Origin: Affinirhizobium straminoryzae | GTDB taxonomy: Bacteria > Pseudomonadota > Alphaproteobacteria > Rhizobiales > Rhizobiaceae | Direction of reading: 5' to 3' | Length of the DNA: 64,000 bases | NCBI RefSeq assembly: GCF_007004135.1 | Contig: NZ_VJMG01000023.1 | Coordinates: 1 to 64,000, forward strand | Shown: positions 8,925 through 20,208 of the stretch, piece after piece | How the letters are laid out: each line of letters opens with the position of its first letter | How positions within the stretch are numbered: position 1 is the stretch's first letter | Translations under genes and position numbers: made by a program | Notes under the pieces: model-generated | What the model was told of the DNA's origin: nothing | Seen by the model: the letters and a program-made list of their open reading frames with translations, nothing else | The model's database searches: none

Positions 8925-9779
8925 TCAGGCGAGCCTTGGCATCCACCACTTCGGCGTCGCCCCCTCGCGCTTGAGATAGGCATTGAGGATCGCCTCGTCG
9001 GTCTTGCCGTTCACCGTATATTCGGCCGCATGGATGCCGCCGGAAATGTAGAGAAGGTCCAGGCCGTAGCTCAGCGCCCCCTTCACATCGGTCGGCATGC
9101 CATCGCCGACGGCAATCACCCTGGCCATGTCGATCTCGCCGCGAACCTCGCGCGCGGCGGCCAGCGCCGCCTCGTAGATCGGCCGGTGCGGCTTGCCGGC
9201 GATGCGGGTTGAGCCGCCGAGCTGTTCGTAATAGGCGGCAACGGCGCCGGCGCAGGGGATGATGCGATGGCCGCGCTCCACCACCAGATCCGGATTGGCG
9301 CAGATCAGCGGCGCGCCCCTGGCGACGAAGCGGGTCAGCATGTCGTGATAATCTTCCGGCACTTCCTTTTCGTCATCGAAGAAGCCCGTGCAGACGATCG
9401 CCTCTGCCGCCTCCTCGCCGGTGACGGTGACGTCCAGCCCCTCGAGCAGCGGCATGTCGCGTTCGGGGCCCAGCAGGAACACCCTGTTCGGGCCCTCGGC
9501 GATCAGCCGGCGGGTCACGTCGCCGGAGGTGACGATGCGGTCATAGGCCTCATCCGGCACGCCGAGCACACGCAGCTGCTCGATGACGCCCGGCGCGGGG
9601 CGCGGCGAATTGGTGATCAGCACCACGGTAACGCCGGCCTTGCGCGCATCGGCCAGCGCCACGCAGGCAGCCGGGAAGGCGTCGACGCCATTGTGCAGCA
9701 CGCCCCACACATCCGAAAGCACGAGCTGATAGCCCGCCGTGATCGCGCTGAGATTCTGAATGCGGTCTGCCATGGTCAT
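8925..9779 (-). CDS. HAD superfamily class IIA hydrolase (TIGR01459 type)
   Basis: This is a 284-residue NagD-like phosphatase of unknown substrate, usually found beside ribF in alphaproteobacteria. HAD motif I appears as LSDVWGVLHNG, where the second Asp is replaced by Trp-Gly as in this subgroup. Motif II is VVLITNSPRP, the conserved Lys is in AGKPHRPIYEAAL, and motif IV is IAVGDGMPTDVKGA. Two ATGs lie 6 bases apart. The upstream one (9779) has AAGG at 5-nt spacing. Gene order with ribF suggests a flavin-related housekeeping role, but that is inference. Confidence 0.88.
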   Translation of the reverse strand: MTMADRIQNLSAITAGYQLVLSDVWGVLHNGVDAFPAACVALADARKAGVTVVLITNSPRPAPGVIEQLRVLGVPDEAYDRIVTSGDVTRRLIAEGPNRVFLLGPERDMPLLEGLDVTVTGEEAAEAIVCTGFFDDEKEVPEDYHDMLTRFVARGAPLICANPDLVVERGHRIIPCAGAVAAYYEQLGGSTRIAGKPHRPIYEAALAAAREVRGEIDMARVIAVGDGMPTDVKGALSYGLDLLYISGGIHAAEYTVNGKTDEAILNAYLKREGATPKWWMPRLA

Positions 9780-9885
9780 CCGGTGCCTTGAAAAAGATAT
9801 GCGCTGACATGGCAAAGCTGGGGGCCGATGGCAAGGAGTTTCCTTGTGAACACTGCGGCTGCAGCCACGCGGCACGGCCTCGCCG

Positions 9886-11211
9886 TCAGAACCCCGCCAG
9901 CCGCCACAAGAGACCGGCCGCCGCGCAGAGGCCGAGCACCTTGACCATGCCGATCTTCAGCCGCAGAAGCAGGATGGCCGAGACGAGGAAGAGGATGAGC
10001 GCCGCCGGATCGAGCGAGGCCAGCCGCGGCCACCAGAGGCCGGGCGCCCCCTCGCCCGTCCATCCGGGAAACAGCGGCAGACGGTGCACATCGGCAAACA
10101 GCACATGCAGGCCGAACCACAGCGCCAGATTGGCAATGACCCCGACGACGGCAGCGGTGATGGCAGACAGCGCTGCGGAAATCTGCGGTTTGCCGCGCAG
10201 CCGCTCGATGTAGGGCGCACCGGCGAAGATCCAGATGAAGCTCGGCACGAACGTGGCCCAGGCCACCAGAAGCGCGCCGACAATGCCGCCGATCACCGGC
10301 TCGAGCCCCGGCACCGTGCGAAAACCGACGAGATAGCCGACATAGGAAAGCACCAGCACCAGCGGCCCCGGCGTGGTTTCCGCCAGCGCCAGTCCGTCCA
10401 GCATCTCGCCGGGGCGCAGCCAGCCATAATTCTCGACCGCCACCTGCGCCACATAGGCGAGCACCGCATAGGCGCCGCCGAAGGTGACGAGCGCCATCTT
10501 CGAGAAGAAGGCAAACAGGGCGGCCAGGCTTTCCGCGCCCGCCACCAGCGACAGGACGAGAAAGGGCAACTGCCAGACGAGGACCCAGAAACCGAGCTGC
10601 AGCAGGGCCGTGCCCAGCGGCGAGCGGGGGCGCTGGGTCTCCACCGGCTCTGCGGCGGCAGCTTCTGCCGGCAGCCTCCGTGCGCGCAGATAGCCCGCAA
10701 GCCCGGCCACCACCACCACCAGCGGAAACGGCAGGGCCAGCGCGAAGAGCGCCAGGAAGGCGAGAATCGACAGGAGCCGGAGGAACCGGGTCTTCAGCGT
10801 GCGGCGGGAAAGCCTCAGCACCGCCTCCAGCACGATGGTCAGCACTGCGGTCTTCAGCCCGAAGAACAGGCCGGACAGCCAGCCGGCGTCCTGATAGAGC
10901 GCATAGGCGGTGGAAAGGCCGATGATGACGGCAAGCCCCGGCAGCACGAACAGGAGGCCGGCAACGATCCCGCCGCGCACCCCATGCGTCAGCCAGCCGA
11001 TATAGGTGGCGAGCTGCTGCGCCTCCGGGCCGGGCAGCAGCATGCAGTAGTTCAGCGCATGCAGATAGCGGTCCTCGCGGATCCAGCCTTTTTCCTCGAC
11101 GCAGACGCGATGCATCATGGCGATCTGCGCCGCAGGCCCGCCGAAGGAGAGGCAGCCAATGCGCGCAAAGGCCAGCGTCAGCGCGCCGAACGACGGAGCA
11201 GGTTCATTCAT
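9886..11211 (-). CDS. chrA: Chromate transporter, two-domain ChrA
   Basis: ChrA family members export chromate across the inner membrane. The product is about 441 residues with roughly 11-13 hydrophobic segments. It has two homologous CHR domains: the first opens with LSFGGPAAQIAMMHR and the second with VTFGGAYAVLAYVAQ. The GLALAETTPGPLVL motif of the second domain is also typical. The ATG at 11211 (MNEPAPSFGAL) fits the family. A GTG 18 bases upstream is possible. It stands alone, with 106 bp before the next minus-strand gene. No chrB or other resistance gene is nearby. Confidence 0.9.
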   Translation of the reverse strand: MNEPAPSFGALTLAFARIGCLSFGGPAAQIAMMHRVCVEEKGWIREDRYLHALNYCMLLPGPEAQQLATYIGWLTHGVRGGIVAGLLFVLPGLAVIIGLSTAYALYQDAGWLSGLFFGLKTAVLTIVLEAVLRLSRRTLKTRFLRLLSILAFLALFALALPFPLVVVVAGLAGYLRARRLPAEAAAAEPVETQRPRSPLGTALLQLGFWVLVWQLPFLVLSLVAGAESLAALFAFFSKMALVTFGGAYAVLAYVAQVAVENYGWLRPGEMLDGLALAETTPGPLVLVLSYVGYLVGFRTVPGLEPVIGGIVGALLVAWATFVPSFIWIFAGAPYIERLRGKPQISAALSAITAAVVGVIANLALWFGLHVLFADVHRLPLFPGWTGEGAPGLWWPRLASLDPAALILFLVSAILLLRLKIGMVKVLGLCAAAGLLWRLAGF

Positions 11212-11287
11212 GCGCTCAGGCAGCCGCACGGGGAAAGAACCACAAGGGAAAAGGTTCCGCCGCAGGATAAAATTTCTGGGCCCCGTT

Positions 11288-11316
11288 CTTGACTCATACA
11301 GGCTCCAATCTTATCT
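11288..11316 (+). promoter_or_regulatory. Probable RpoH (sigma-32) type promoter for groESL
   Basis: CTTGAC (11288-11293) and CTTATCT (11310-11316) are 16 bp apart. They match the alphaproteobacterial heat-shock sigma pattern (CTTG...CYTATnT) closely. The site lies just upstream of the CIRCE element and about 95 bp before groES. Confidence 0.7.
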
Positions 11317-11324
11317 CAACGGCG

Positions 11325-11351
11325 CTGGCACTCACCAGATGGGAGTGCTAA
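11325..11351 (+). promoter_or_regulatory. CIRCE operator (HrcA binding site)
   Basis: The arms CTGGCACTC (11325-11333) and GAGTGCTAA (11343-11351) are separated by 9 bp. This matches the CIRCE consensus TTAGCACTC-N9-GAGTGCTAA, with two mismatches in the left arm. HrcA repression plus sigma-32 activation is the usual dual control of groESL in rhizobia. The operator overlaps the expected transcription start. Confidence 0.93.
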
Positions 11352-11409
11352 CAACATCATCGCGGGAAACTTTGAACCCGCCTATGTCATTTGATCGAGG
11401 GATTAGACA

Positions 11410-11706
11410 ATGGCAAGCACCAATTTCCGCCCGCTGCACGACCGCGTTGTCGTTCGTCGCGTCGAGTCTGAAGAAAAGACCAAGGGCGGCATCATCATTC
11501 CCGACACCGCCAAGGAAAAGCCGGCAGAAGGCGAAGTCATCGCTGTTGGTCCGGGCGCCCGCAAGGAAAACGGCGAGCTGGTTGCGCTCGACGTGAAGGT
11601 CGGCGACCGCGTTCTGTTCGGCAAGTGGTCCGGCACGGAAGTCAAGCTCGACGGCGTTGACCTTCTCATCATGAAGGAAGCCGACATCATGGGCATCATC
11701 GGCTGA
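11410..11706 (+). CDS. groES: Co-chaperonin GroES
   Basis: GroES is the 10-kDa lid of the GroEL folding chamber in the cytoplasm. The product has 98 residues, starts [17 protein letters not shown] and contains the mobile loop region [11 protein letters not shown], ending with [14 protein letters not shown]. The spacing to groEL is 71 bp. The gene sits behind the CIRCE operator and heat-shock promoter. Confidence 0.98.
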   Translation: MASTNFRPLHDRVVVRRVESEEKTKGGIIIPDTAKEKPAEGEVIAVGPGARKENGELVALDVKVGDRVLFGKWSGTEVKLDGVDLLIMKEADIMGIIG

Positions 11707-11759
11707 TTTTCGGCCGAAGGCCTCTCCACCTCAAGATTGAACGACAGCGGGCTTGATAA

Positions 11760-13415
<1,656 letters not shown>

Positions 13416-13441
13416 GTCCAGCCTTCCGGCATTGCGTTACG

Positions 13442-13469
13442 AAGGGCGGCCCTCGGGTCGCCCTTTTTT
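13442..13469 (+). terminator. Intrinsic terminator of groESL
   Basis: A GC-rich stem (AAGGGCGgCC / GGTCGCCCTT with a short loop) runs directly into six T residues. It lies 27 bp after the groEL stop. Confidence 0.92.
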
Positions 13470-13485
13470 GTTGCCCGATCGGCGA

Positions 13486-14556
13486 TCAGGCTGATGGTGC
13501 CCGAATGGCCGCCAGCGTCAGGTCCACGGCGTTTGCATGAACCTCTGCCCTCACGACGCCCGGCATATCCGACCAGTAAGGGCTGCCGGAACGCGCGGCC
13601 GTCTCGGTCCCCACCGGCAAAAGCGTGTAATGGCCGACGTCCTTGCCAAGGCTGATGAGCCGGCTGCTGGGCAGGCGCTCGTTCAGCCAGGCCGAGCAGA
13701 GATCGTAGGGCGCTTCGCGATCCGCCTCGCCGCAAAGGAGCGTGACCGGCAGGTGAAGGGCGCGCAGGCTTGTCTCCGTGAAGCCGCGCACCGGCGGCGC
13801 CGCTGCCATGGTGACGACGGCCCGTATCCGCTCGTCGCGGTAGTCGTGAGACTGTCTTTCCCAGGAGGCCCGAAAGACCGCGCTGGAAGAGAGGAGCGGT
13901 TCGATCTGCGCGGCCAGATCCGGCATTTCCTGCGGCCCGCCGGTTTCGGGATGCGCCGCCACGAACGCCATCATCCGCTCCACCTCGGTGATGGCGCCGG
14001 CCAGGGCCAGCGCGGTATAGCCGCCGAGTGAAAAGCCTGCGGCCGAAACGTTTTCAAGATCCAGCCGGCCGGCCAATGCCCCCTCCTCGCTCAGCCGGTC
14101 CAGAAGCACCGTGAGGTCCCGTGCCCGTTCCCACCAGCACAGAAAGCCTTCGGCACGATAGGCTTCCACACCCGTATTGCCGTGATGATCGGCACCGATC
14201 ACCACAAAGCCCTGTTCGGCAAGCGCGGCGGCCAGCCAGCCGAGACCGGAGGCCGAACCGCCGGTGCCATGCGAGATCAGAACCACCGCATAGCGCTCCG
14301 CAGACGCAGCAACAGGCGCCTCGGGCGCCAGTAGACCAAGAGAATAGAGGGGACGGCGGGGCGGGATCACGATTTCCCGCGCGAGGCTGCCGGCCGCGGC
14401 GGGATACCAGGCGGACCAGCGAACGGGACGCGGGCCGTCGCCGCTCCAGTTCGACCGCGCCTCATCCAGCAGCAGCCCTGTTGCAAAGCCTATCGTTCCA
14501 GCCGTCACGTCGTTCTTCCCATTCTGGCCACCGCCGGGCAGGATAGAAATATTCAC
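13486..14556 (-). CDS. Alpha/beta hydrolase, dienelactone-hydrolase/PAF-acetylhydrolase-like
   Basis: The product has 356 residues. The oxyanion region is VVLISHGTGGS, and the nucleophile elbow is AAGFSLGGYTAL (Ser in G-F-S-L-G). A candidate acid follows TLLCGEADREAP and a candidate His is in GKDVGHYTLLP. No lipobox or clear signal peptide is seen. The substrate cannot be deduced. It starts with GTG at 14556, which overlaps the TGA of the upstream gene (GTGA), so translation of the pair is probably coupled. That implies a shared pathway with the ornithine-cyclodeaminase-family enzyme. Confidence 0.85.
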   Translation of the reverse strand: MNISILPGGGQNGKNDVTAGTIGFATGLLLDEARSNWSGDGPRPVRWSAWYPAAAGSLAREIVIPPRRPLYSLGLLAPEAPVAASAERYAVVLISHGTGGSASGLGWLAAALAEQGFVVIGADHHGNTGVEAYRAEGFLCWWERARDLTVLLDRLSEEGALAGRLDLENVSAAGFSLGGYTALALAGAITEVERMMAFVAAHPETGGPQEMPDLAAQIEPLLSSSAVFRASWERQSHDYRDERIRAVVTMAAAPPVRGFTETSLRALHLPVTLLCGEADREAPYDLCSAWLNERLPSSRLISLGKDVGHYTLLPVGTETAARSGSPYWSDMPGVVRAEVHANAVDLTLAAIRAPSA

Positions 14557-15497
14557 CGCTCAATTTCAATGCCGGATGCGCACCGTTGGAGGATCGCTTC
14601 CGCCACCAGAACCTCCGTGCCTGCCAGACCTGTGGAGCAGAACAGCGTGATATCCTCTTGCCGCCTGACCGGCCTGTTTTCCGCAACCAGGAGGCAGAGA
14701 TCCCTGATCCGCCGCATGTCCGGTGTATCGGTCAGGAAGAAGGGTCTGGCATAGGCCAGCATCTGCTCCGGTGAATCGGTCGCAATCGTCCGGGCAGCAG
14801 CGGCAACCTCCACCGCGATCTCATGGGCACCGACGAATTTCGGACCGACCGTGTTCACATGCGTGCCCGGCTTCAGCCACGACGCCTCCAGAACAGGCAG
14901 GGTGCTGGATGTGGCGCAGATCACGATGTCACTCTCCGTCACCGCCTGCCGGGAGGTCTCGACCGGACGGACGGATATGCCGAGACGCCGCCCCATCTCA
15001 TCGGCAAACCGGATCCTGTTTGCTTCGTTACGGCTGTAGACAAGGGCATGCCGGATCGGCCGGACGGCGGCCGCCGCTTCCAGCTGTGTTTTCGCCTGCT
15101 CACCGCTGCCGATGACGCCGACGATGCGAGCATCGTCTCGTGCCATGTGGCGGATCGCAACGCCGCCGATCGCGCCGGTTCGCAGCGCTCCCAGCCGCGC
15201 GCCGGTGACAAGGCCGATGAGCGCTCCGCTGGAGGGATTCCAGAGGGCGACGACCTGCTCGTCCCGTTCGCCGTTGAACGTCGTATAGGCCCGGAAGCCG
15301 GCGACCGGCTGGGCCCCGCCTGTGACGCCGCCCACCGTGAAGACCAGATCGCCTGCATCGCCCATCGCAACGCAATGCCGCGGCGGCGACACCAGCATGC
15401 CGGCGGCTTTCTCGCGAAACGCCCGTTCCACAGCCTCGATCGCGATTGCGGTCAGCGAAAGATCCTGCAGATCCCTGTCGGTGACGACCTTCACCAT
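14553..15497 (-). CDS. Ornithine cyclodeaminase / mu-crystallin family enzyme
   Basis: These NAD(P)-dependent enzymes act on amino or imino acids (ornithine, alanine, ketimines). The 314-residue product has the N-terminal substrate domain with SPPRHCVAM and VAGFRAYTTF. It has the Rossmann motif VGVIGSGEQAK, GAQ being replaced by GEQ, and then CATSSTLPVLEASWLKPGTHVNTVG. Members differ in substrate and key residues, so ornithine itself is not assured. The ATG at 15497 starts MVKVVTDRDL. It is the first gene of a two-gene operon with the hydrolase and diverges from doxX. Confidence 0.86.
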   Translation of the reverse strand: MVKVVTDRDLQDLSLTAIAIEAVERAFREKAAGMLVSPPRHCVAMGDAGDLVFTVGGVTGGAQPVAGFRAYTTFNGERDEQVVALWNPSSGALIGLVTGARLGALRTGAIGGVAIRHMARDDARIVGVIGSGEQAKTQLEAAAAVRPIRHALVYSRNEANRIRFADEMGRRLGISVRPVETSRQAVTESDIVICATSSTLPVLEASWLKPGTHVNTVGPKFVGAHEIAVEVAAAARTIATDSPEQMLAYARPFFLTDTPDMRRIRDLCLLVAENRPVRRQEDITLFCSTGLAGTEVLVAEAILQRCASGIEIER

Positions 15498-15694
15498 TCT
15501 CGTATCCTCGATGTTTCCACCATGCTCCGACCTCAAGCGCTCTTGAGGTCAAGTCTTGAATTCGCGCCTGCCGTTCGTTCACAAATACCGAACAATTCGT
15601 CTTCATCCGTTCATCTTTCGCGGCGCGACAATCTGGCGCATATATTTTGCCAGACAGACACCGCCGCCACGGCACATCCTCTGGAGACCACACC

Positions 15695-16141
15695 ATGTCG
15701 ATCACCAACAATGCGATCCTGCTGATCGCCCGCGTTCTTCTCTCCTTCATCTTCATCCTGTCCGGCTTCGGCAAGCTGACGGACCCTGCCGCCACTGCCG
15801 GCATGATCACCGGCGCCGGCCTGCCGGCCGCAACCGCGCTTGCCTATCTCGCCGGCCTGTTCGAACTCGTCACCGGCCTTGCCGTTCTCGTCGGCTTCCA
15901 GGTGCGCATCGTCGGCTGGGCCCTGGCCGCCTTCTGCGTGTTCACCGGCGCGGTCTTCCATTCCGGCACGGTTGCCGTTCCGGGCTGGCCGGATGCAGCG
16001 CTTGGCTGGATCAACACGCTGAACGGCATCATGATGATGAAGAACTTCACGCTGGCCGGCGCCTATATCCTGCTCGCCACCGTCGGCGCCGGCGCCTATT
16101 CGCTGGATGCCCGTCGCGGCGCAGCCCCCGCTCTGGCCTGA
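15695..16141 (+). CDS. DoxX family membrane protein
   Basis: The 148-residue protein has four hydrophobic segments. It starts at the ATG at 15695 after GGAG, and family hallmarks include LLSFIFILSGFGKLTDP and LFELVTGLAVLVGF. DoxX-like proteins are inner-membrane proteins of loosely defined redox-related function. The gene is monocistronic, bounded by a bidirectional terminator. Confidence 0.87.
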   Translation: MSITNNAILLIARVLLSFIFILSGFGKLTDPAATAGMITGAGLPAATALAYLAGLFELVTGLAVLVGFQVRIVGWALAAFCVFTGAVFHSGTVAVPGWPDAALGWINTLNGIMMMKNFTLAGAYILLATVGAGAYSLDARRGAAPALA

Positions 16142-16169
16142 TATAACGCCCATCCTCGGGCACATGCAG

Positions 16170-16199
16170 AAAACCCGCCGGAGCGATCCGGCGGGTTTT
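16170..16199. terminator. Bidirectional intrinsic terminator between doxX and hisG
   Basis: A perfect stem of about 12 bp (AAACCCGCCGGA / TCCGGCGGGTTT) with a GCGA-type loop has T runs on both strands. It can serve both doxX (plus) and hisG (minus). Confidence 0.9.
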
Positions 16200-16239
16200 C
16201 TGTTGTCGAGACTGGATCTTTTGTGGCGTGGCACCGTGG

Positions 16240-16285
16240 CCCCCTCATCCGCCCTTCGGGCACCTTCTCCCCGAGGGGAGAAGGG
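16240..16285 (+). repeat. Rhizobial palindromic intergenic repeat, copy A
   Basis: This is a 46-bp element. Its 5' part (CCCTCATCCGCCCTTCGGGC) is followed by CACC and a palindromic core, TTCTCCCC GA GGGGAGAA. The same element occurs inverted at 16400-16445. Such short palindromic units are dispersed between genes in Rhizobium and Agrobacterium. Confidence 0.85.
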
Positions 16286-16399
16286 ATAAGCTGCACCGTC
16301 GACGCCCTTCGTTAACGCATAAGCCAACCGCGACGTTTTACGGTTCATTCTATCCGCAGATGTCCGAGTTGTAAGCTGGCGCAAGGCGCTCGCAACCCT

Positions 16400-16445
16400 C
16401 CCTTCTCCCCTTGGGGAGAAGGTGCCCGAAGGGCGGATGAGGGGG
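16400..16445 (-). repeat. Rhizobial palindromic intergenic repeat, copy B (inverted)
   Basis: This is the reverse complement of copy A with a changed centre (CCCCTTGGGG against CCCCGAGGGG), about 115 bp away. The pair could form a large hairpin between doxX and hisG. The rest of 16142-16473 holds only the terminator, and no gene is seen. Confidence 0.85.
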
Positions 16446-16473
16446 GCTCGCGTGCAAAAGGCACAACGGCCCG

Positions 16474-17169
16474 TTACACCACCCCGCGCACCGCCTCCAC
16501 AATCTTCGCCACCGTCGCATTGCCCTCATGCTCCGGCTTGCGCGCCCTGACGAGGCAGGCTTCGGAGCGCAGGATCACCCCGTCCGAGAGGACCTTCAGA
16601 TGATTGGCCTTCAGCGTGGAGCCCGTGGAGGTGATATCGACGATGATATCCGCCTGGCCGGCGGCCGGGGCACCCTCGGTGGCGCCGAGGCTTTCCACAA
16701 TGCGATAGAGCTGGATGCCGTGTTGCGAAGAAAAATGCTGCTGGGTGAGCCGCCAGTACTTTGTCGCGATTGCGAGCCGCCGTCCGTGGCGGGCGCGGAA
16801 TTCGGCGGCGACATCGCCGAGATCGGCCATGGTTTCCACGTCGAGCCAGATATCGGGCACGGCCACCACCACATCGGCATGGCCGAAGCCGAGACGGGCG
16901 GCAATCTCCACCCGCCGGTCGGCCTCCGACAGACCTTCGCGGATCAGATCCTCGCCGGTCACGCCGAAATCCACGGTGCCGTTGCCGATCTCGCGCGAGA
17001 TTTCCGAGGCCGAGAGGAAGGCGATCTCCACGTCGTCAAACCCTTCGACGCGGCCGCGATAGGAGCGGTCATTGCCGACGGCGACGATCTTCATGCCGGC
17101 CCGCTCGAAGATGGCGGAGGCATCCTCCTTCATGCGGCCCTTGGAGGGAAGCCCGATGGTGATGGTCAT
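16474..17169 (-). CDS. hisG: ATP phosphoribosyltransferase, short-form catalytic subunit
   Basis: HisG condenses ATP with PRPP, the first step of histidine synthesis. The 231-residue product is the short form that lacks the C-terminal regulatory domain and needs HisZ. It begins [17 protein letters not shown] and contains the PRPP loop [18 protein letters not shown]. Its ATG overlaps the hisZ stop codon (ATGA, 17166-17169), so translation is coupled. An intergenic repeat and a terminator follow. Confidence 0.96.
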   Translation of the reverse strand: MTITIGLPSKGRMKEDASAIFERAGMKIVAVGNDRSYRGRVEGFDDVEIAFLSASEISREIGNGTVDFGVTGEDLIREGLSEADRRVEIAARLGFGHADVVVAVPDIWLDVETMADLGDVAAEFRARHGRRLAIATKYWRLTQQHFSSQHGIQLYRIVESLGATEGAPAAGQADIIVDITSTGSTLKANHLKVLSDGVILRSEACLVRARKPEHEGNATVAKIVEAVRGVV

Positions 17170-18350
17170 CGCAGTTCTCCGCTTTTGCGCGGCGATTCCG
17201 TCCGAAAACCGGCTTCCACTTTTCGGATCGCCGCGCCCTCCTTCGCCTTCTGAATGCGGTCGAGCCACATGGAAAAGCCGACGGCCGGGATATGCTCCTT
17301 GGCGCCGAGCAGCGTCAGCATGCGGTCATAGCGACCGCCGCCGACCAGCACGTCATGCTCGCCGCGCACGGTGACCTCGAAGACGAGGCCGGTATAGTAA
17401 TCGAGCGGACGGCCGAAGGCGGCGCGCCAGGTGATGTCGGCGAGCGAGGCGCCGGCTGCACTGAGCGCCGCCACGCGCGCGTCAAAACCGGCGATTGCCG
17501 CATCGAGCGGCAGGCCGGCAGAGCGGGCGAAATCGGCCAGCACGCCCGGCGCATAGCGCAGCGAGACATTGATCGAGAGAAACTCCTTCAGCGCATCGAG
17601 CTTGGCGGCATCGAGCGACGCGCCGGCCAGCAGCCGCTTTTCCTTCAGACGCCGGACGATCTCTTCCGGGGCGCGGCTGGCATTGGTGAGATAGCCGGTG
17701 CGCTCCATCTCGTCATGCAGATGGCGGGCAAGTGCTGCATCGTCGCCCGCCTCCAGCAGGCCCTCCACCTCCGGCGAAAGGCCCGCAACGGGTTCGGGCT
17801 TCGCCAGACGGGCGATGATCGCTTCCAGCACATCCGTCTGGCCAAACGCACGCACGAGGCGCCGCTGCCAGCCGGAGGGCAGGCCAAGCGCTGCCACCAC
17901 CGCCTCGAACACCGCCTGATCGCCGATGGTGACGGCAAAGGCCCTGCCCGGCAGAACCCTGTGCAGGCAGGCCAGCGCATCGGCAACGATGCGGGCATCG
18001 GCTGTCGCGGCATCCGTATCGCCGAGATCTTCGAGCCCCGCCTGATAGAATTCATTGGCGCCCTCGCGGCGCTGGCGGAACACTTCGCCAAGATAGGCAT
18101 AGCGTTTCGGCGTGCCGGTGACGGTTTCGATGTGGCGCAGGCAGACGGGAATGGTGAATTCCGGCCTGAGGCACAGGCTTTCGCCCCGCTCGTTCTCGGT
18201 CAGAAAGATCCGCCGGCGCAGATCCTCACCCGCCATGTCGAGAAAGGGTTCTGCCGGCTGGATGACCGGGGTATCGACGCGGGTGGTGTTGCGGCCCGCG
18301 AATTCCTCGAGGATCGCCGGAGCGAAATCGGGCATGTCGATCAGCGGCAT
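17166..18350 (-). CDS. hisZ: ATP phosphoribosyltransferase regulatory subunit
   Basis: HisZ is a catalytically dead class II aminoacyl-tRNA synthetase homologue that completes the hetero-octameric HisG enzyme and mediates histidine feedback. The product has 394 residues from the ATG at 18350 ([14 protein letters not shown]). It shows class II-like motifs such as [25 protein letters not shown] and a late [13 protein letters not shown]. It lies 256 bp downstream of hisS on the same strand and overlaps hisG. Confidence 0.93.
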   Translation of the reverse strand: MPLIDMPDFAPAILEEFAGRNTTRVDTPVIQPAEPFLDMAGEDLRRRIFLTENERGESLCLRPEFTIPVCLRHIETVTGTPKRYAYLGEVFRQRREGANEFYQAGLEDLGDTDAATADARIVADALACLHRVLPGRAFAVTIGDQAVFEAVVAALGLPSGWQRRLVRAFGQTDVLEAIIARLAKPEPVAGLSPEVEGLLEAGDDAALARHLHDEMERTGYLTNASRAPEEIVRRLKEKRLLAGASLDAAKLDALKEFLSINVSLRYAPGVLADFARSAGLPLDAAIAGFDARVAALSAAGASLADITWRAAFGRPLDYYTGLVFEVTVRGEHDVLVGGGRYDRMLTLLGAKEHIPAVGFSMWLDRIQKAKEGAAIRKVEAGFRTESPRKSGELR

Positions 18351-18606
18351 GGGGTAAGGCCTCGGGTGAAATACCCTCTCTGGCCTGCCGGCCTTTGGGG
18401 TCGAGCCACTCGTCTCGCCCCGTTCTTCGGACCCCACCGCAAGGGGGGAGAAGACCTGAAGCAAGCGCTCGTTACCAATCTAGCGCACCGGTCAGAACGA
18501 ACAGTCTGAACGCGCAAACTGAACAGGTGGGAAAACGGCACGCGCCGACCGGCTCCCTCCCCCGTGTGGGGAGGGTTGGGGAAGGGGAAAACCACAGACG
18601 CCAACA
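18351..18606. repeat. hisZ-hisS spacer with palindromic repeats
   Basis: The 256-bp spacer has no ORF. Within it 18555-18575 is a palindrome (CCCTCCCC / GGGGAGGG) followed by GTTGGGGAAGGGG, a second class of rhizobial intergenic repeat. A C/G-rich stretch near 18418-18450 (GGACCCCACCGC, then GGGGGGAGAAG) resembles a further relic. These repeats interrupt what would otherwise be a compact his cluster. Confidence 0.65.
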
Positions 18607-20208
18607 TCAAACACCCTTCGCCCGGCGGCGATCTTCCGCCTGCGCGGCCAGGATCTCCCTGACCTTTTCCACCAGTTCCGCCTCTGGCACCACGATCTGC
18701 GCCACGCGGGCCTCGCGCCATTCGGCATTGTCTGATATCTCGCCGGAAAGGCGTTTGCCCTCGATCAGGTCCTTGATCTGCACGACGCCCTGCGCCCGCT
18801 CGTCACCACCCTGGATGATGGCGATGGGAGAGCCGCGACGATCGGCATATTTCAGCTGGTTGCCGAATTTCTTCCAGTTGCCCTGATACATTTCGGCGCG
18901 GATGCCGGCATTGCGCAGCGCCTGCGCAAAACGCTGGTAACGCCCCATGGCCTCCACATCGCCATCCATCACGGTGACGAGAACCGGCGCGAGGACTTCG
19001 TCCTGCCCCAGCTTGCCGAGGTTTTTCAGCGCCGTCATCAGGCGCGACACGCCGATGGAGAAACCGGTGGCCGGCACCGGCTGGCCCATGAAGCGCGAGA
19101 CAAGGCCATCATAGCGACCACCGCCGCCGACCGAGCCGAACACGACCTTTTCGCCTTTTTCGTTGGTGACGTCGAAGGTGAGTTCGGCTTCATAGACGGG
19201 GCCGGTGTAGTATTCGAGGCCACGAACGACGGAGGGGTCGATCTTGATGCGGTCAGGACCGTAGCCGGCAGTTTCAACCAATTGCCAAATCTGCTTGAGT
19301 TCAAAGACACCTTCAACGCCAGTTGGTGAATCCTTGAAGTTATCGTGAAGCGTATTGAATATCGCGCCACGCACAGCCTTGGGTCCATCTATTTCTAACC
19401 CGGGGATAGGATCCTGCACTAGAGGATGAGAACCAAGCGCGGTTTCCGCAGTCTGCAATATATCGATAAAGTTGAGCAATTTTACAATCTGTGGCTCACT
19501 AAGTCCCACGCCTTTGGTGAAATCGCCAGACTCGTCCTTGCGACCTTCACCTAGCAAGAGCTTCACGCCATCGGGACCGAACTTATCTAATTTATCAATA
19601 GCTCTTAAAACGTTTAGTCGCTGAGTGGCTTTGTCGTTTCCTCCAAGACCGATTGTTTCGAGAACCCCATCAAGCACCTTGCGGTTGTTTACCCGGATCA
19701 CATAGTCGCCGCGCTTGATGCCGAGCGCTTCCAGCGTATCGGCCATCATCATGCACATTTCGGCATCGGCCTGAACGCCCGGCGCGCCGACGCTGTCGGC
19801 ATCGAACTGCATGAACTGGCGGAACCGGCCGGGGCCCGGCTTCTCGTTGCGGAACACGTAGCCCGCGCGATAGGTGCGGTAGGGCAGCTGGATCTCGTTG
19901 AAATTTTCGGCCACGTGGCGGGCCAGCGGCGCGGTGAGATCGTAGCGCAGGCTCATCCACTGCTCGTCGTCATCCTGCAGCGAGAAGACACCCTCGTTGG
20001 GGCGGTCGCTGTCGGGCAGGAATTTGCCGAGCGCATCGGTATATTCGAACAGCGGCGTCTCGATCGGGTCGAAACCGTAGCGCTCGTAGACCTCGCGGAT
20101 CTTTGCGACCATTTCGTTGGTGGCATGGATATCGGCAGCGGTGCGATCGACAAAGCCGCGCGGCAGGCGGGCCTTCAGTTTCTGCTGTTTCTGCTTCTTG
20201 TCGCTCAT
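18607..20208 (-). CDS. hisS: Histidine-tRNA ligase, alphaproteobacterial type
   Basis: HisRS charges tRNA-His. The 533-residue product starts [19 protein letters not shown]. Class II motif 2 is [20 protein letters not shown]. The histidine-binding signature is [14 protein letters not shown] rather than the usual LVRGLDYYT, and motif 3 is [12 protein letters not shown]. Residues about 172-316 form an insertion-bearing region. Bases 19260-19690 encoding it are clearly richer in A+T (hand count about 47% GC over 19381-19620) and use codons unlike the flanks, which suggests a recombined segment inside a housekeeping gene. Confidence 0.95.
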   Translation of the reverse strand: MSDKKQKQQKLKARLPRGFVDRTAADIHATNEMVAKIREVYERYGFDPIETPLFEYTDALGKFLPDSDRPNEGVFSLQDDDEQWMSLRYDLTAPLARHVAENFNEIQLPYRTYRAGYVFRNEKPGPGRFRQFMQFDADSVGAPGVQADAEMCMMMADTLEALGIKRGDYVIRVNNRKVLDGVLETIGLGGNDKATQRLNVLRAIDKLDKFGPDGVKLLLGEGRKDESGDFTKGVGLSEPQIVKLLNFIDILQTAETALGSHPLVQDPIPGLEIDGPKAVRGAIFNTLHDNFKDSPTGVEGVFELKQIWQLVETAGYGPDRIKIDPSVVRGLEYYTGPVYEAELTFDVTNEKGEKVVFGSVGGGGRYDGLVSRFMGQPVPATGFSIGVSRLMTALKNLGKLGQDEVLAPVLVTVMDGDVEAMGRYQRFAQALRNAGIRAEMYQGNWKKFGNQLKYADRRGSPIAIIQGGDERAQGVVQIKDLIEGKRLSGEISDNAEWREARVAQIVVPEAELVEKVREILAAQAEDRRRAKGV

